Below, piece by piece: positions 46,719 through 57,841 of a DNA stretch of 64,000 nt. Position numbers and translations under genes: made by a program. How positions within the stretch are numbered: the first letter of the stretch is position 1; each line of letters begins with the position of its first letter. The notes below the pieces were generated by a model. The model made no database searches, had not been told where the DNA came from, and saw only the letters and a list, made by a program, of their open reading frames with translations. Source of the DNA: Diphasiastrum complanatum (taxonomy: Eukaryota; Streptophyta; Lycopodiopsida; Lycopodiales; Lycopodiaceae); NCBI GenBank assembly GCA_029204225.1, contig MU831926.1, forward strand, positions 1 to 64,000, read 5' to 3'.

Positions 46719-47835
46719 GCAAGGTTACCAATGTGAAGCAGACTGTTGTGCCGGCACCTCAAAGGGCACTGAGACTTGAGCGATTTTCCCAACACGTGCT
46801 TAAGTCTAACATTCATCCATCATGCACTTACGTAAAAGCCAACTCAGAAACGTAACAAGCTTAACCATTCAGACTTAAGAAAATTGGAATCCCAACCAAC
46901 CCGAAAGCCAACTTAGAATCCGTCCCCAAAAGGTAACCAAAGGCAAAGACAAGCCACACATGAAACCCAAGGCATAGTGGTCGCCAAACTGACCGATTGG
47001 CATAGCGGCAAGCCACATGTCGGTGATGTGGACCCTTAGGCGCCGACAACGCAAAAAGGTTGTAGCAAGGGTCCTTCCACTTGGACCAGTCCCGGAGGCG
47101 AAACCGAAATGGTAATCATCCCCAAAAATCTGGAAGAGGTTACATTCATACATAGACTAACCGGTCTCGGGACCACCAACACGTGCTGGGCATTGTGTCT
47201 GGATCGTGCTGGTAGAGGGAGCTGAGACCTGACGACTGTATTCCTGGCGCTGGTTGAGCTGCCCAAGTTTCTGTCTGCCGGACTCCCTCTATAGTTCTGG
47301 TGTGATTCGGCGAACCCCCTCTATCCTGAAACATAGTGCTTTATGGTAAAGCACGCTTTTTAGGACTTAGTTTTTATTTCGCTGATTAAGCCTGGCAAGC
47401 CTGGTAGAATCAGTCTGGCTCCCGGACCTGGGTCCCGGGAGCCGTTTCGGCGGCAAAATCATCTTGCTTCCTGACTAGGCCATGACTTGAGCTCCAGAGC
47501 TAGCTCATGACTTGTGACTACTTGACTGGCTCACCACAGATCGGAGGCTCAGTCCTTGACGTTCTAACTTGCTCTGGGACCTTAGGGAGCGTCACCCCTT
47601 AGAGTCTTATAGGGCACGCTGGGTGCACCTGAGTCAGCTTTACAACATCCTCCCCTCATTTGAAAAAGCTGATGTCCTCATCAGGGCCAAACTAGACCTA
47701 GGACGCATGGCACGAGCTTAATTCACCGGCCTCAACAACTTTGAATTAAAAATATTGGCAGTAGCACAGGAAAAGTGTAGATAAAGTTCACTTACGTAAA
47801 ACTTGTGTAAAGCTGCAAGTGATTTATTGACAAAC
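46719..47835. other. GC-richer retroelement-like non-coding stretch
   Basis: Composition rises here (GGGACCTGGGTCCCGGGAGCC near 47420; CTCCCCTCATTTGAAAAAGC near 47650). The latter phrase and the antisense RNase H immediately to the right suggest the border region of a Ty3/gypsy element. Overlapping minus-strand frames at 46861-47334 show no domain. Confidence 0.35.
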
Positions 47836-48190
47836 TTAAGAAAGATACCTGGAAGTTCCTTGAACTTCAGAATGGCCATGAGTATTCATACAGGAACGGC
47901 TATTGCCTTGATTCTTCTGCAGATAATCTGTCGCCAACGCATATGCACCATAATTCTCTCTGATTTCTTGGAGTAGGACAGTCACCCGAGTTGTCACCGT
48001 TGCCATCAAGTGTTCATGTCTACTTTGTGCGTCCGCCACCACATTGTTCTTTCCCGCTGTGTGTACAATGTCTATATTGAATTTTGAGAGAAAGTTTTGC
48101 CATCACATTTGCTTTGGCGTGAGCATACCTTGGGATGAAAAGTAGTTGAGTGATACATTATCAGTGAATGACTTAAAGGGTTTTCCTGCC
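47836..48190 (-). mobile_element. Ty3/gypsy RNase H C-terminal scrap
   Basis: Minus-strand reading gives KSFTDNVSLNYFSSQGMLTP, KQM-stop-WQNFLSKFNIDI, VHTAGKNNVVADAQSRHEHL. This is the TDH.SL.YL...LT.RQ.RW...L..F...I.Y..GK.NVVADALSR block of chromovirus-like RNase H with one stop and decay. It is cut at 48190 by a LINE. Confidence 0.7.
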
Positions 48191-48195
48191 ACATA

Positions 48196-49030
48196 ATGTT
48201 CTTTGCATGATTCTCTTGCTAAGGCCCTTTGTCGCTTCCTTTGGGTTGGGAAGCGTCCTCTTCTTCCTTGGTTTGTTTGTTCAACCTCTACTAAGGATGG
48301 AGGCCTTGGTATTCCCGCCGACCCTGCTCTTAGATACCGTTCTTTGATTCTTCGTCGACAATTCCCTTCCCTTTTCCCAGATTATCTTAACCGTCTATGG
48401 TCTGCCTCTCATACCTTGTCTGATTGGCGCTGTCGCCTTAAAACCGCCCACTCTCTTCCTATAGGGAAACTCAGATACCTTGCCTGCCATATTCTCACCA
48501 AATCCTTATTCTTGCTTTCCAAGTGGCCTTTCCTTGATGATCACCTTTGCCTGCTTTGCCAACTGGCTGAAGAAACGGTGGAACACTTGTTCTTCCATTG
48601 TCATCAGCACCTTTGGGTGGAGCTAGGTTACATATTTTCGACTTGGGGTCTCACCTTTTCTCTAGACATTGACACCACCCTCCTTGGTGACTCTCTTCTG
48701 ACGGATTCCTCTACTCTCATTTTCTGGCATGTGTGCAAGTTGGCTGTTTTGTGGAGGATCTGGACGACAAGGAACCAGTAGGTGTTTGAGGGGGACCCCC
48801 CTTCCTTATCGGCGGCGGCTTGTATTAGGCTGGCTATGTTTTTTCTGCGTACCACTTAAGTTAGTTATCACACTATTGCCCTGCGTGGTATGCTGGTTGG
48901 TAGCCTTTGGGCTTTGTAAGTAGTCCTCCTGGACCTCAGACTGACTCGGCCTTGGTGCCGTTTTTTTTTGTTTAGTACTTGTATATTTGCGAATATATGA
49001 TAGTGCTATTAAGCCTTTCAAAAAATAAAA
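48196..49030 (+). mobile_element. 5'-truncated LINE copy (L1-like, zf-RVT tail)
   Basis: The frame SLAKALCRFLWVGKRPLLPW, STKDGGLGIPADPAL, WRCRLKTAHSLPIGKLRYLA, FLDDHLCLLCQLAEETVEHL, FFHCHQH and LIFWHVCKLAVLWRIWTTRN is the C-terminal end of plant L1 ORF2 with the C-x2-C...H-x3-H zf-RVT domain. It ends in an A-rich tail at about 49013-49030. Compared with the minus-strand copy at 50877-53090 it lacks about 500 bp between the DGGLGIP and RLWS blocks. Confidence 0.88.
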
Positions 49031-49369
49031 AAGTGATTGCTTCCATGTATAATTGTCCAGTAACATTGAATTAAGTGCAAGCCTAATATTAGGATTCATC
49101 TCTTAGTTCTTACTTGCATTCATTTACCTTCATTCCTCTTGCTATCATGCTCATTTCTGGTGCCTCTTGCACGTTAAATTATGGATACTCCAGATATGAC
49201 AACAGAACACATAGAGGTGAATAAAAAAAGGAAATTGTATTTTGACAATGGGCTAACCAGAACATCAAATACAAAGTCCTGTTATTGCAAAGAAACAGAC
49301 GCTTGTTGCACTTAAAGCTATTTAGATTCTTTAGTCATAAAGGTGTGATGTCTCTAGCGTGTAAGTTCT

Positions 49370-50264
49370 CTAGAAGAGGTTGTGCTTCTTTTCAGCCTTT
49401 GCTTCCTTCTTTTCGGCCTTTGCTTCCTTCTTGGCATCCTTTTTATCGTGATGCTCATGAAAGGCATAACCACCAGCTCCGACGGCTCCGGTTGCAGCAA
49501 GTCCTTCTTCAATTTTGTGCCTGTGAGCATTCTCCGGATCTTTCTTGGCTTCATGTCTTTCATACTGGAGAAAACGCACTGTGTTAGATCCAAGATCGCT
49601 GATAGCAACATCTTTTGTTGGAAAATAGAACAAACGAACAAGCACAATATGATATCGTCAGATACTTTTGACGCCACCAGCCGCAAGTTTGTTCTCTCTC
49701 AGACGTCCTTTCCACGGCTAGATAAATTCGAACTCGAGAACTCTAAGGACAGGATAGTACTTCTCCAACACACCAATTCAGAAACCGAAAACTCGAGAAC
49801 TTTAGGAGAGCAGAGCACTTGACCAACACAACAATTAATAAACTGTGACTCTGGGATTTCCTAAGTACGTCATCGGAACGGGGAATGCAAAGTGAAGATC
49901 TGAAATTCCCTGACACAAGTGATAAAAGTATTTGATAAATGAAGTTCAACAAAAATGCTAATTTAAAAGCGTTTGTGTTGCTGCATCACAGACCACAAAC
50001 TTCGAATTTACTCTCTAACTACATATCAATGCATTCCCAAGTTCTACAATCGGAAAAGCATATATATATCATATTTGCGAAAAAGAATTTAGGAAGGCGA
50101 GAAGAAGATCTGATGTTGTAATCTTAGCAATGGACTCAACTCACCAGAGCGCCAGCTCCTGCACCCAAGCCAACACCCTCACCGATGTGCTCATGGCGTT
50201 TGTCCTGCTTCACCTCCTCCTGAGGCGTTTGTCCTTCCTTATTGTGGTGGAATAAATGCGCCAT
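49370..50264 (-). CDS. ASR: ASR (abscisic acid, stress, ripening; ABA/WDS domain) protein, 2 exons
   Basis: Minus strand: exon 1 is 50264-50145 (40 codons, start [18 protein letters not shown], donor CTG|GTGAGT). Exon 2 is 49564-49370 (after TTTCTCCAG), giving about 104 aa. Exons join in phase 0. The C-terminal ABA/WDS domain reads [20 protein letters not shown], then [20 protein letters not shown]. It ends in a lysine/alanine tail ([13 protein letters not shown]) and HNLF. The His-rich start and His cluster are the zinc-binding parts of the family. ASR proteins are small, hydrophilic, largely disordered when free, act as chaperone-like and DNA-binding proteins in drought, salt and ABA responses, and locate to nucleus and cytosol. 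The 580-bp intron is at the family's usual position. The frame is intact between two LINE copies. Confidence 0.93.
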
Positions 50265-50876
50265 AATTATTATAGATCACAAACACTCCAAGAAACCAGC
50301 AAATGTTTCAAGCTATTCAGAATCCAGATCGACTGATGAAGCAAACAAATGCGAAGGTAGAGATATAAGAAAAAGGACCAAGTACGTTGTTATTATATAC
50401 AGGAGATACAGGCAGATCTATCTTATACGCGAGGAAGCAAAACAGGTCCTCGGACGCGCTTCGCGCTGTGCTGCATTTGCTGACACCTGCACTAACAAAC
50501 TGACACGATATTCTAACGCTTAAGCTAGCCCTATGGACTAGGTAGCGGCATGAGCAGGCCTCCTACCGTGTGTAGCAAGTGGCCTTCATGCACCGAGCCG
50601 CCCTGCGGGGAGATGCGTTGAAGGCTGCTTGCTACCCTGTAGCAGGCTTGCCCATGCTTGCTAACCAACATAATTTGTCATTTGGGCCATTCAACTGCCC
50701 TTCAGTTGACAGGTTGTTACACTATGGCTCTGACGTCTGTGTTCAGAGCCAATGAAAATGTGCCAGCTGTCCACTATCAGCCCAAATGCAAATTATGGAT
50801 TAATTAGACGCGTGAAGCAAAATTTGAAAGGTATACTTTCCTTTGCTGAGGAATTCTATAACACAAGTCTCAACTT
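50265..50876 (-). promoter_or_regulatory. Upstream region of ASR
   Basis: On the minus strand TATATAA lies at about 50393-50400, some 130 bp upstream of the ATG, a reasonable TATA box. ACGCGTG-type sequence (GACGCGTGAAG at about 50807 on plus) resembles the CE3/ABRE-like coupling element of ABA promoters. The LINE begins only about 610 bp upstream of the ATG, so the promoter is bounded by it. The sites are predictions only. Confidence 0.35.
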
Positions 50877-53090
50877 TTTTTTTTTTTGAAAAGCTTAATA
50901 GCACTATTATATATTCACAAAATATACAAATACAAAAACGGGTTCAAGGCCGAAGTCAGTCTAAGGTCCATATGTACTTACAAAGCCCAAAGGCTACCAA
51001 GCTAGCATACCACGCAAGGAAGCAAATTGAAACTAACTTATATGGTACGTTAAAAAAAGATAACAAGTCTAATACAAGCCGCTGCCGATAAGGAAGGGAC
51101 TCCCCCTCAAACACCTGCTGGTTTCTCGCTGTCTTCCATATCTTCCATAAAACTGCCAGCCTGCACACATGCCAGAAAATGAGAGTAGAGAAATCTGTCA
51201 GCTGGGTGTCACCGAGGAGGATGGTGTCAATGTCCAGAGAGAAGGTAAACTCTCAAGTTGAGAACATGTGACCCAGCTCCAGCCAAACGTGCCGATGACA
51301 ATGAAGGAACAAGTGCTCCACCATTTCTTCACCCAGCTGGCAAAGCGGACAAAGGCGATCACTAAGGAAAGGCCACTTGGAAAGCAAGGGTAAGGATTTA
51401 GTAAAAATACGTTAGGCAAGGTATCTGAGCTTCCCTACAGGAAGAGAGCGGGCGGTTTTAAGGCGGCAACACCAGACAAACAAGGAATGAGAGGGAGACC
51501 AGAGACGGTTAAGAAAGTCCGAAAATGGAAGGGAATTGCCAACGGTGCGAGGAGTAGTCAAAGAGAGAACAAACAAGGGGGGTGTCCCAGCCTGAAAGGT
51601 CAAAGGGCGGAACTTGAGTAACATGAACCAGGATGGCACACGAGGAGGCCAAGAAAATCAGTCGACGTTTAGTAGGGGAAAGAGTAGAGGAAGGTAGAAC
51701 CTGGCAGGGAGGGACGTGGATCACCCAACTGACCAAGGGAGAGAAGGCCTTTAGTGGCTAAGGAGAGGGAAAGATGGGGGTGAGAACGGAAAAGGGGTTG
51801 AGCATTAGCCGGAAAAAGAGATGAAGTCCAAATGGATTCCGAAGAAGGGAGTGTGGAGATATCCTGCCAACAAAGAAAGGACCGGAGTTGAAGGAATAAA
51901 TGAGCCAGATTAGTCAAAACAAAAGGTCCTTTAAAATGAAAGGAGCAGCCAAAAGCAAGGATGTGGGCAAAATTGGGAGAAGGACGAAACAAGGGGGGCA
52001 CAACAACAGAAGAGGCCATAAAGGAGAGAAGAAAAGCATGCCAGTGCTGAGAGGGGAGAGCAAGGGAAGAAAGACGACAGAGAACCAAAGAGAGGTTTTT
52101 AATAGCAGGGTTGGGAATACCTAGGCCTCCGTCCTTAGTAGAGGCTGAACAAATAGACCAAGGAAGTACTAAGACGCTTCTCGGCCCATAAGAAGCGACA
52201 GAGGGCCTTAGCAAGAGAATCATGCAAAGAATGGGTGGCGTCAAAAAGGGAAGAGAAGAAGACCGAAAGGGCAGAGAGGATGTGGTGAACAACCAAAACC
52301 CAAGAAGGACAAGACATAAAATGAGGGTCCCAAGATGCAAGTTTGTCCGAAAACGAGCAAAGGAACCACTGAGTACGTTGAGCAAAAGACAAATGAATAC
52401 CAAAAGGGATACCCAACAAGCAGGTAACAATGTCATGGGGAACAATGTGAAAGCCCAAAGAGGAGACCCATGAGGGCACTGAGTGTGAATGGCATGAAGT
52501 TCAGATTTTTGATAGTTCAATAGGGAGGAGCGATAGCAAAATTTCCTAAAGAGAGAGAGGACATGAATAACATGAGGTTCAGAGAGGAGGGAGAGTAAAG
52601 CAATGTCATCAGCAAAGAGCTGGTGTGAGAGTGGCCCCAAGGGAGAAAAAACCTAGGAGATATAGGAGATCGAAGCCCCCTCGTGGAAGGCACAAGACAG
52701 GGGTTTAGTAGCAATGGCAAACAACATAGGGGACAAGGGGCAACCTTGCCGAATGCCACAAGTAGGTGCAAAGCTATCAGGAAGACACCCATTAAAAAGG
52801 ATCTTAGTAGAAGATGAGTGATAAAGGGCACTCACAAAGTTCAAAAAGGAGGAGGAAGATCCAAAAGCCTGACAAGAAACCAAAATATAATCCCAACTGA
52901 TTTGATCAAAGGCTTTGTCAAAATCCAAACGAAGGATAATAGAAGGAACAGTTGAGGCAGCCAGTGAGTCCACTGTCATCCAGACATTAAGAATGGAGTC
53001 CATAATGTTACGACCTTTCACAAACCCAAACTGCTCATGAGAAAGGAGGGAATGGAGGAGGGGGAAAGAGTCATGGATCGAAACCACTGG
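50877..53090 (-). mobile_element. 5'-truncated LINE copy (L1-like ORF2)
   Basis: On the minus strand HDSFPLLHSLLSHEQFGFVK and GRNIMDSIL open in the RT palm/finger region. LRLDFDKAFDQISWDYI, GIRQGCPLSPMLFAIA and HQLFADDIALLSLL follow, the last with the catalytic FADD. The C-terminus has zf-RVT (LCPLCQLGEEMVEHLFLHCH; LIFWHVCRLAVLWKIWKTAR). The 3' tail is A13 on the minus strand (T-run at 50877-50889). Several frameshifts separate the blocks. The endonuclease is absent, so it is 5'-truncated on insertion at about 53090, inside the extra ORF of gypsy element B. It is of the same family as 48196-49030. Confidence 0.9.
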
Positions 53091-54036
53091 GGCTGGTCGT
53101 CTGGTTCTTTGTCATCTTCCACATGTGCCCCAGTGTCGCCTTCAACAACTATGCGTCCCTTGTCTGATGTATCGGACTGGGTTGCATCATCCTCAGAGGT
53201 GGATGCGCTCGGCTGCTTTTGAGATGTGGAAGCAAATGCTGGCTTTGAAGAATCCATAGCAGCAACAGCTCCATCGGTGTCCATTTCCACAGCTTCACTC
53301 TCCATAGCAGTGGTGGCTGCTACTTCGACTACTGGTGCAGCATCGACTGGAACCGGAATAGGTATAGAAAAGATGCTGGAAAGATCTATTGGCTTGGGAA
53401 TCAACAATCTTCTTGTCAGCATGGTTTTCTCTTGATCGCTCAATATGTCAAAATGAGCGCAGAGTCGAGATACATGGGCTCCAACTCCAGAAAACTTTTG
53501 GTGCTTAATCCAGCGCAAAAAGGCTTTGTATGTGATAACGCCAAAGCACACTGGATTACCCGCAAGGGCATCTAATATATACCCAAAATTTTGAACCGAA
53601 ATGATACCATCCGCATGGGTCAAAAAGATTGCTTGGTTCGCATATTTACAAAACAACTTGAATGTTGTATCTCGTATCATAGGGATTTTGTACCCCTTCG
53701 TGGGTACGAAACAATTGCTTAAGAAATGGGCAGCTTCATCCATCGAATCTTTGTTAGTTGAAAGCAGCTTCCCATCCAGAGGTAATCCAAGAGTTGTGCA
53801 GAACAGGTTTTCAGTGATAGTGAAGAATTGGCCTCGTACGTGAACTTTGAAGTCCACCTCCGAAATTGAATGGATGGAGTTTACGAATTCAGTACTGACT
53901 TCAGAGAGGATGATAGAGGAGTCCACTTTCAAATCACCCAACCTGCATCGATCCAAAAAGGAATGGATGGATGCCAGATAGATTCCTACGCGTGCTTTCC
54001 AAATGATATTAGAGCTCGAACCTGATGCGGAAGCCA
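53018..54036 (-). CDS. Extra ORF downstream of pol in gypsy element B, truncated by a LINE
   Basis: The open frame reaches 54211, but the better start is MASASGSSSNIIWKARVGIY at 54036. Its core, VHVRGQFFTITENLFCTTLG with LPLDGK after it, resembles the V.VRG....F....IN..LGLP pattern of the plant transposon-protein domain found with Athila-like Ty3/gypsy elements. The tail is acidic, Ser/Thr/Asp-rich. The last 23 or so codons are read out of frame in the LINE joined at about 53090, so the natural C-terminus is lost. It lies about 820 bp 3' of the integrase end on the same strand, the env-like position. No signal peptide or clear transmembrane anchor is seen after Met 54036. Domain assignment is from memory of family patterns. 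Confidence 0.55.
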
Positions 54037-54452
54037 TTGTTCGAATGTTTAACGATATCTTTGTAGATCGCAATAGTTCGCAAAAAGGTGCTTTGATCGC
54101 AAAGAGTGAGCGCAGGAAAGCATAAACTTCACAAGTAGAAAGTGTAAAGAGGAAAAATGAAAAATAACTCTGATAAGCAATAGCGGTGTGAAAGGGATGA
54201 TGACTTGACATCTGTCACTTCCATTTATGGAGGACGTGCATGGCTCAGTGTTTGAAACTATAATTTGCCAGATCGATCTTTAATGAAGGAAGACTGTTTG
54301 TAAAAAGAAAAAAAATAAATTAAGGAAAAACATTATCTGTGAGCGTACACACGTGTGAATAATGATGATCACGTGGCCATCATTTTCAATGGAGGGATAC
54401 AAAAAGTAGGTCGAGAGATTCTCAAAAGATTCTCAAAAATATGCTAGAAAGA

Positions 54453-54700
54453 TTCTAGAAAGTTTTGCAAAACTTTCTTGAAGGATCTTAAAAAAAATGT
54501 ACAGAAACTCAAGAAAATTTCTCGAAAATTTTAGCAACATACTAGAAAATTTCTCGAAAAACTGAAGATAATGCTAGAAAAATTCTCGAAAGCGATTTAC
54601 GAAAATTTGATTAACAATTTTAGTGTCGCAAAAAAAAATTCTCGAAAACACTTTTAAAATGATATTGAAAGATTGAGAGAAGTCAAGAAAAATTCTCGAA
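54453..54700. promoter_or_regulatory. Cluster of seven TTCNNGAA (heat-shock-element-like) motifs
   Basis: TTCTAGAA at 54453, TTCTTGAA at 54475, and TTCTCGAA at 54519, 54551, 54583, 54639 and 54693. The first two form the arms of a 30-bp near-perfect palindrome around AGTTTTGCAAAACT (54453-54482). TTCnnGAA is the core of heat-shock factor sites. The setting is AT-rich, and five copies share the same TTCTCGAA version, so repeat expansion rather than selection could explain them. Confidence 0.5.
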
Positions 54701-54852
54701 AATTTCTAAAAGGAAAAGAAACTAAAAAATAAAAAATAAAAAATAAAGGAATGTCGCGAAAAAAATTTAGACAAGATAAAAGAAAATTCGTGATTATTTT
54801 CAGAAAAATACTAGAAAATAATAAGAATAAATAAATAAAAAATTTTGGTCAA

Positions 54853-57440
54853 AGGTAGTATTTCTTCAGTCTGGACCTGTTAATACGTGTCGGTAGTAGT
54901 TCACCTTCAAGTGATTGAAGTTGCACAGAACCATTGTCAAACACCTCTATGACTTTATACGGTCCAAGCCATCGCATATGGAGTTTTCCAGGGAGCCTTT
55001 GATGGCGACTGTCATATATCAGCGTATAATCATCAACTTTAAGATCACATTTTTTTATATGACTGTTATATTTCTTCTTTCTTTGTTTTTGGATTTCCTC
55101 CGTTAGTTTTTGTGAAGTCTCTCGAGCTTCAGCTTGTTCTTCAATATTAGTGAACCTTTTGTTTATTAATTATGCATCTGTTCGTTGAGCTTGAATACGA
55201 AAGGTTTTCACCTCAAAATCAATTGGCAAGATAAGATGCATACCATATGTAAGGAAATATGGTGTCTGTCTTGTCGTGATTTTCTCTGTGTTGCGATAAG
55301 CCCAATGAATTGATGGTAGTTTCTGATCCCAATCCGTTGCATGTGCAATAGTAATCTTAGTCAGGACCTTATTAGCTCTTTCTGTCAACCCGTTTGCTTT
55401 GGATTATATGGTGTAGTTTTTCTGTGTTTGATCAGGAAATAGGTTGTCAGCAACCATATCGTATCATTTAGAAAATGTGTTCCTCGGTCACTTACTAGTT
55501 CAAGTGGACAACCATATCTTGTGATTATACTTTTGAATAAGAACATTGCGACAGTTTTCACATCGTTTCGTTTCGTCGCCTCTGCTTCAACGTTAGAATA
55601 TAACGACATTTTGTATGTCAGGTAATAGGTTTGATTGGACCGACAAAGTGAGTCCCCCACTTCTCAAATGGTGCAAGAGGCAATATTGGTGTCAACGACC
55701 AATGCATTGCTTTTGTAGGCTTACCAGATCTCTGGCATGGATCACATGAACGAATAAAATTTGATACATCCTTGAACATTGTTGGCCACCAATACTTGGC
55801 AGTCAATATCTTATTAACTGTATTCTTCAAAGCAAAATGTCCACCAGCATCTTCTGAGTATAAGGCTTTAACAACCTTTTCAATGTCTTCAGTTTCGAGA
55901 CATCTTCGTAGTTGATGGTCAACACCAAACTTGTACAAAACATTGTTAATAATTGTATAAGGTGTTACCTTATATTGAAAAACTGTCTTTTGCTCCAAAT
56001 CGTAACCATCCGGATATATCTGATTCTTAAGATAAATAATTATATCAGAATATAACGAATTTGTAGATGAAATCTCAAATAAATGTTCGTCTAAAAAATC
56101 ATCATTGATAGGGTATTCAATTTTTCCGGTATTGAGTCGCGATAGATAATCAGCATTTGTATGATATTTTCCTTGATGAAGCTCTACTTGATAATTAAAT
56201 TCTTGCAAAAGTAGGACCCATCGAGCAATTTGTCCTGATAGATCTGGTTTATTTACAAGATACTTAAGAGCATAATGATCCACATGAAAAATAAATGCAT
56301 ATCCCAGCAAATAATGTCAAATTTTTTTAACAGTGAAAATCATGCCAAGTGCTTCCTTTTCTATAGCCGAATAATTCTTCTCTGATGCACTGAGCTGTCG
56401 ACTCACATAGTAGATGGGATGATCCTTCTTTTGGTCATCCTTTTGGCTTAGACAGACACCAATAGCAAATGCAAAAACATCCACATAACTGTGAAATAAA
56501 ATAGCCCAGTTGGGTGGTCTCAGAATAGGAACTTTAATCAAGCTTTGCTTAAGATCTTCGAATGCTTTCTGCTATTCATTCGTCCACAAGTATTCTCCTT
56601 GTTTCTTCAGTAGATGTGTAAGAGAGGCAGCAATAGAAGCATGATTTTGAATAAATCTCCTGTAATAGCCAACATGTCCTAAGAAAGCTCTTAATTCACG
56701 TAAATTGGCTGGTATTTGGAGATTTTTTATAAGATCAAATTTATCTTTGTCGACTTCTATTCCTCTGTTAGATATTCTGTGTCCGAGCAATATTCCTTCT
56801 TTCATACCAAAAAAACATTTCTCTGGATGAAGAGATAAACAAGTATCTCGACACCGTTGCAATGTTAATTTCAGCTTTTGCAGGTGTGTCTTTATATCAC
56901 TGTATACACAGAAATCATCAATAAATATTTCGAGAAAAGTTCTCAAGAAGGCAGCGAAGATTAACATCATAATTTGTTGAAAAGTCGTTGGAGCATTACA
57001 AAGACCAAAGGGCATTTTGTTGTAGGCATAAGTGCCCCAATCTGTAGTGAATGTGGTCTTTGAACGATCCTCCTTTCGCACTCCAACCTGATTATATCCA
57101 GAAAAGCCGTCACAAAAGCTATAACGCTCTTGACCAGCAACCTGATCTAGAATGGAATCAGTGAAAGGCAAAGGATGATGGTCCTTCCTTGTGGTAGCAT
57201 TGAGTTTGCGGAAATCCAGGCATATTCGTATTTTGCCAGTCTTCTTCTTTGGGACAACAATAATGGGTGAAACTCATTCACTACTTAAGACGAGATAGAT
57301 TATATCTGCCTTAAGGTGCTTGTTAAGTTCGTCCTTACCCATGAGAGAGTACTTAAGATTGAGACGATACTGTCATAAACTCCTCTCTCTCAATGATCGA
57401 GACTGAAGTGTGAGATCAATATATGTTCTACGGGACGAAC
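54853..57440 (-). mobile_element. Ty3/gypsy element B pol (RT-RNase H-integrase)
   Basis: Minus strand, in order. The RT start is near 57430 (QYRLNLKYSLMGKDELNKHL, then E-stop-VSPIIVVPKKKTGK). The RT body is at 57171-56572 with FCDGFSGYNQVGV, MPFGLCNAPTTFQ and an intact catalytic FIDDF. RNase H is at 56541-56150 (SYVDVFAFAIGVCLSQ, RQLSASEKNYSAIEKEAL). The integrase H2C2 and core (CDPCQRSGKP; FEKWGTHFVGPI; VSDRGTHFLNDTIW) lie at about 55790-55385. The C-terminal GPY-type part (RLPGKLHMRWLGPYKVIEVF) continues to about 54853. Only a few stops and shifts are present, so it is younger than element A. No protease or gag is attached; the unit stops at about 57440. Confidence 0.9.
56572..57171 (-). 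pseudogene. Gypsy element B reverse transcriptase core
   Basis: A 199-codon frame with the RT blocks FCDGFSGYNQVGVRKEDRSK, TTFTTDWGTYAYNKMPFGLC, IFIDDFCVYS (catalytic Asp pair), LHPEKCFFGMKEGILLGHRI and LRAFLGHVGYYRRFI. The catalytic residues are kept; flanking stops prevent a full polyprotein. Confidence 0.88.
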
Positions 57441-57449
57441 AAACACACC

Positions 57450-57790
57450 TCTAAAACAATAGGTGCGTCGCTCTCGCGAAAGGGTCTAGTTAACGATTAG
57501 ACTGAGAATACGTTCACCTATACCATATGAGGTATACTTAACTATGAGTTAAAGTTACTCTAGTTTATCATGTCTTTTTGTATCTAGTCGTTTCGTATGG
57601 ACAACCTAGTAAAGGTTGTCCAAGACAATGTCTTTTCTTCTAAAAAGTCTTGCCCTTAATTACAAGGCAAGTACTTAGGAGATATATTCCCGAAAATTGA
57701 CTTAGGCCTCTTCATGATTTATACTTATCCAGCTCATATCTTCATTTTTGAGTATATCATGCCATATTTATGTTGATATTTAATATTTAA
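57450..57790. other. No gene seen between gypsy B and the 57842 ORF
   Basis: AT-rich, with GGTTGTCC and similar short repeats and no protein motif. It probably contains the junction between two unrelated elements. Confidence 0.35.
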
Positions 57791-57841
57791 CATTTTCGTG
57801 GCATCACATTGTCGAAGGACCGATCTAGGTCAAGATCTAAT

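Noticed and set aside
49382-49822. 146-codon plus-strand ORF
   Set aside because: Antisense to ASR exon 2 and its intron; the minus-strand protein matches the ABA/WDS family, and this one matches nothing.
51900-52473. Plus-strand ORFs rich in Lys/Arg
   Set aside because: Antisense shadows of the minus-strand LINE ORF2.
48196-53090. Target-site duplications for the two LINE copies
   Set aside because: Flanks of both copies were compared by eye and no convincing duplication was found.
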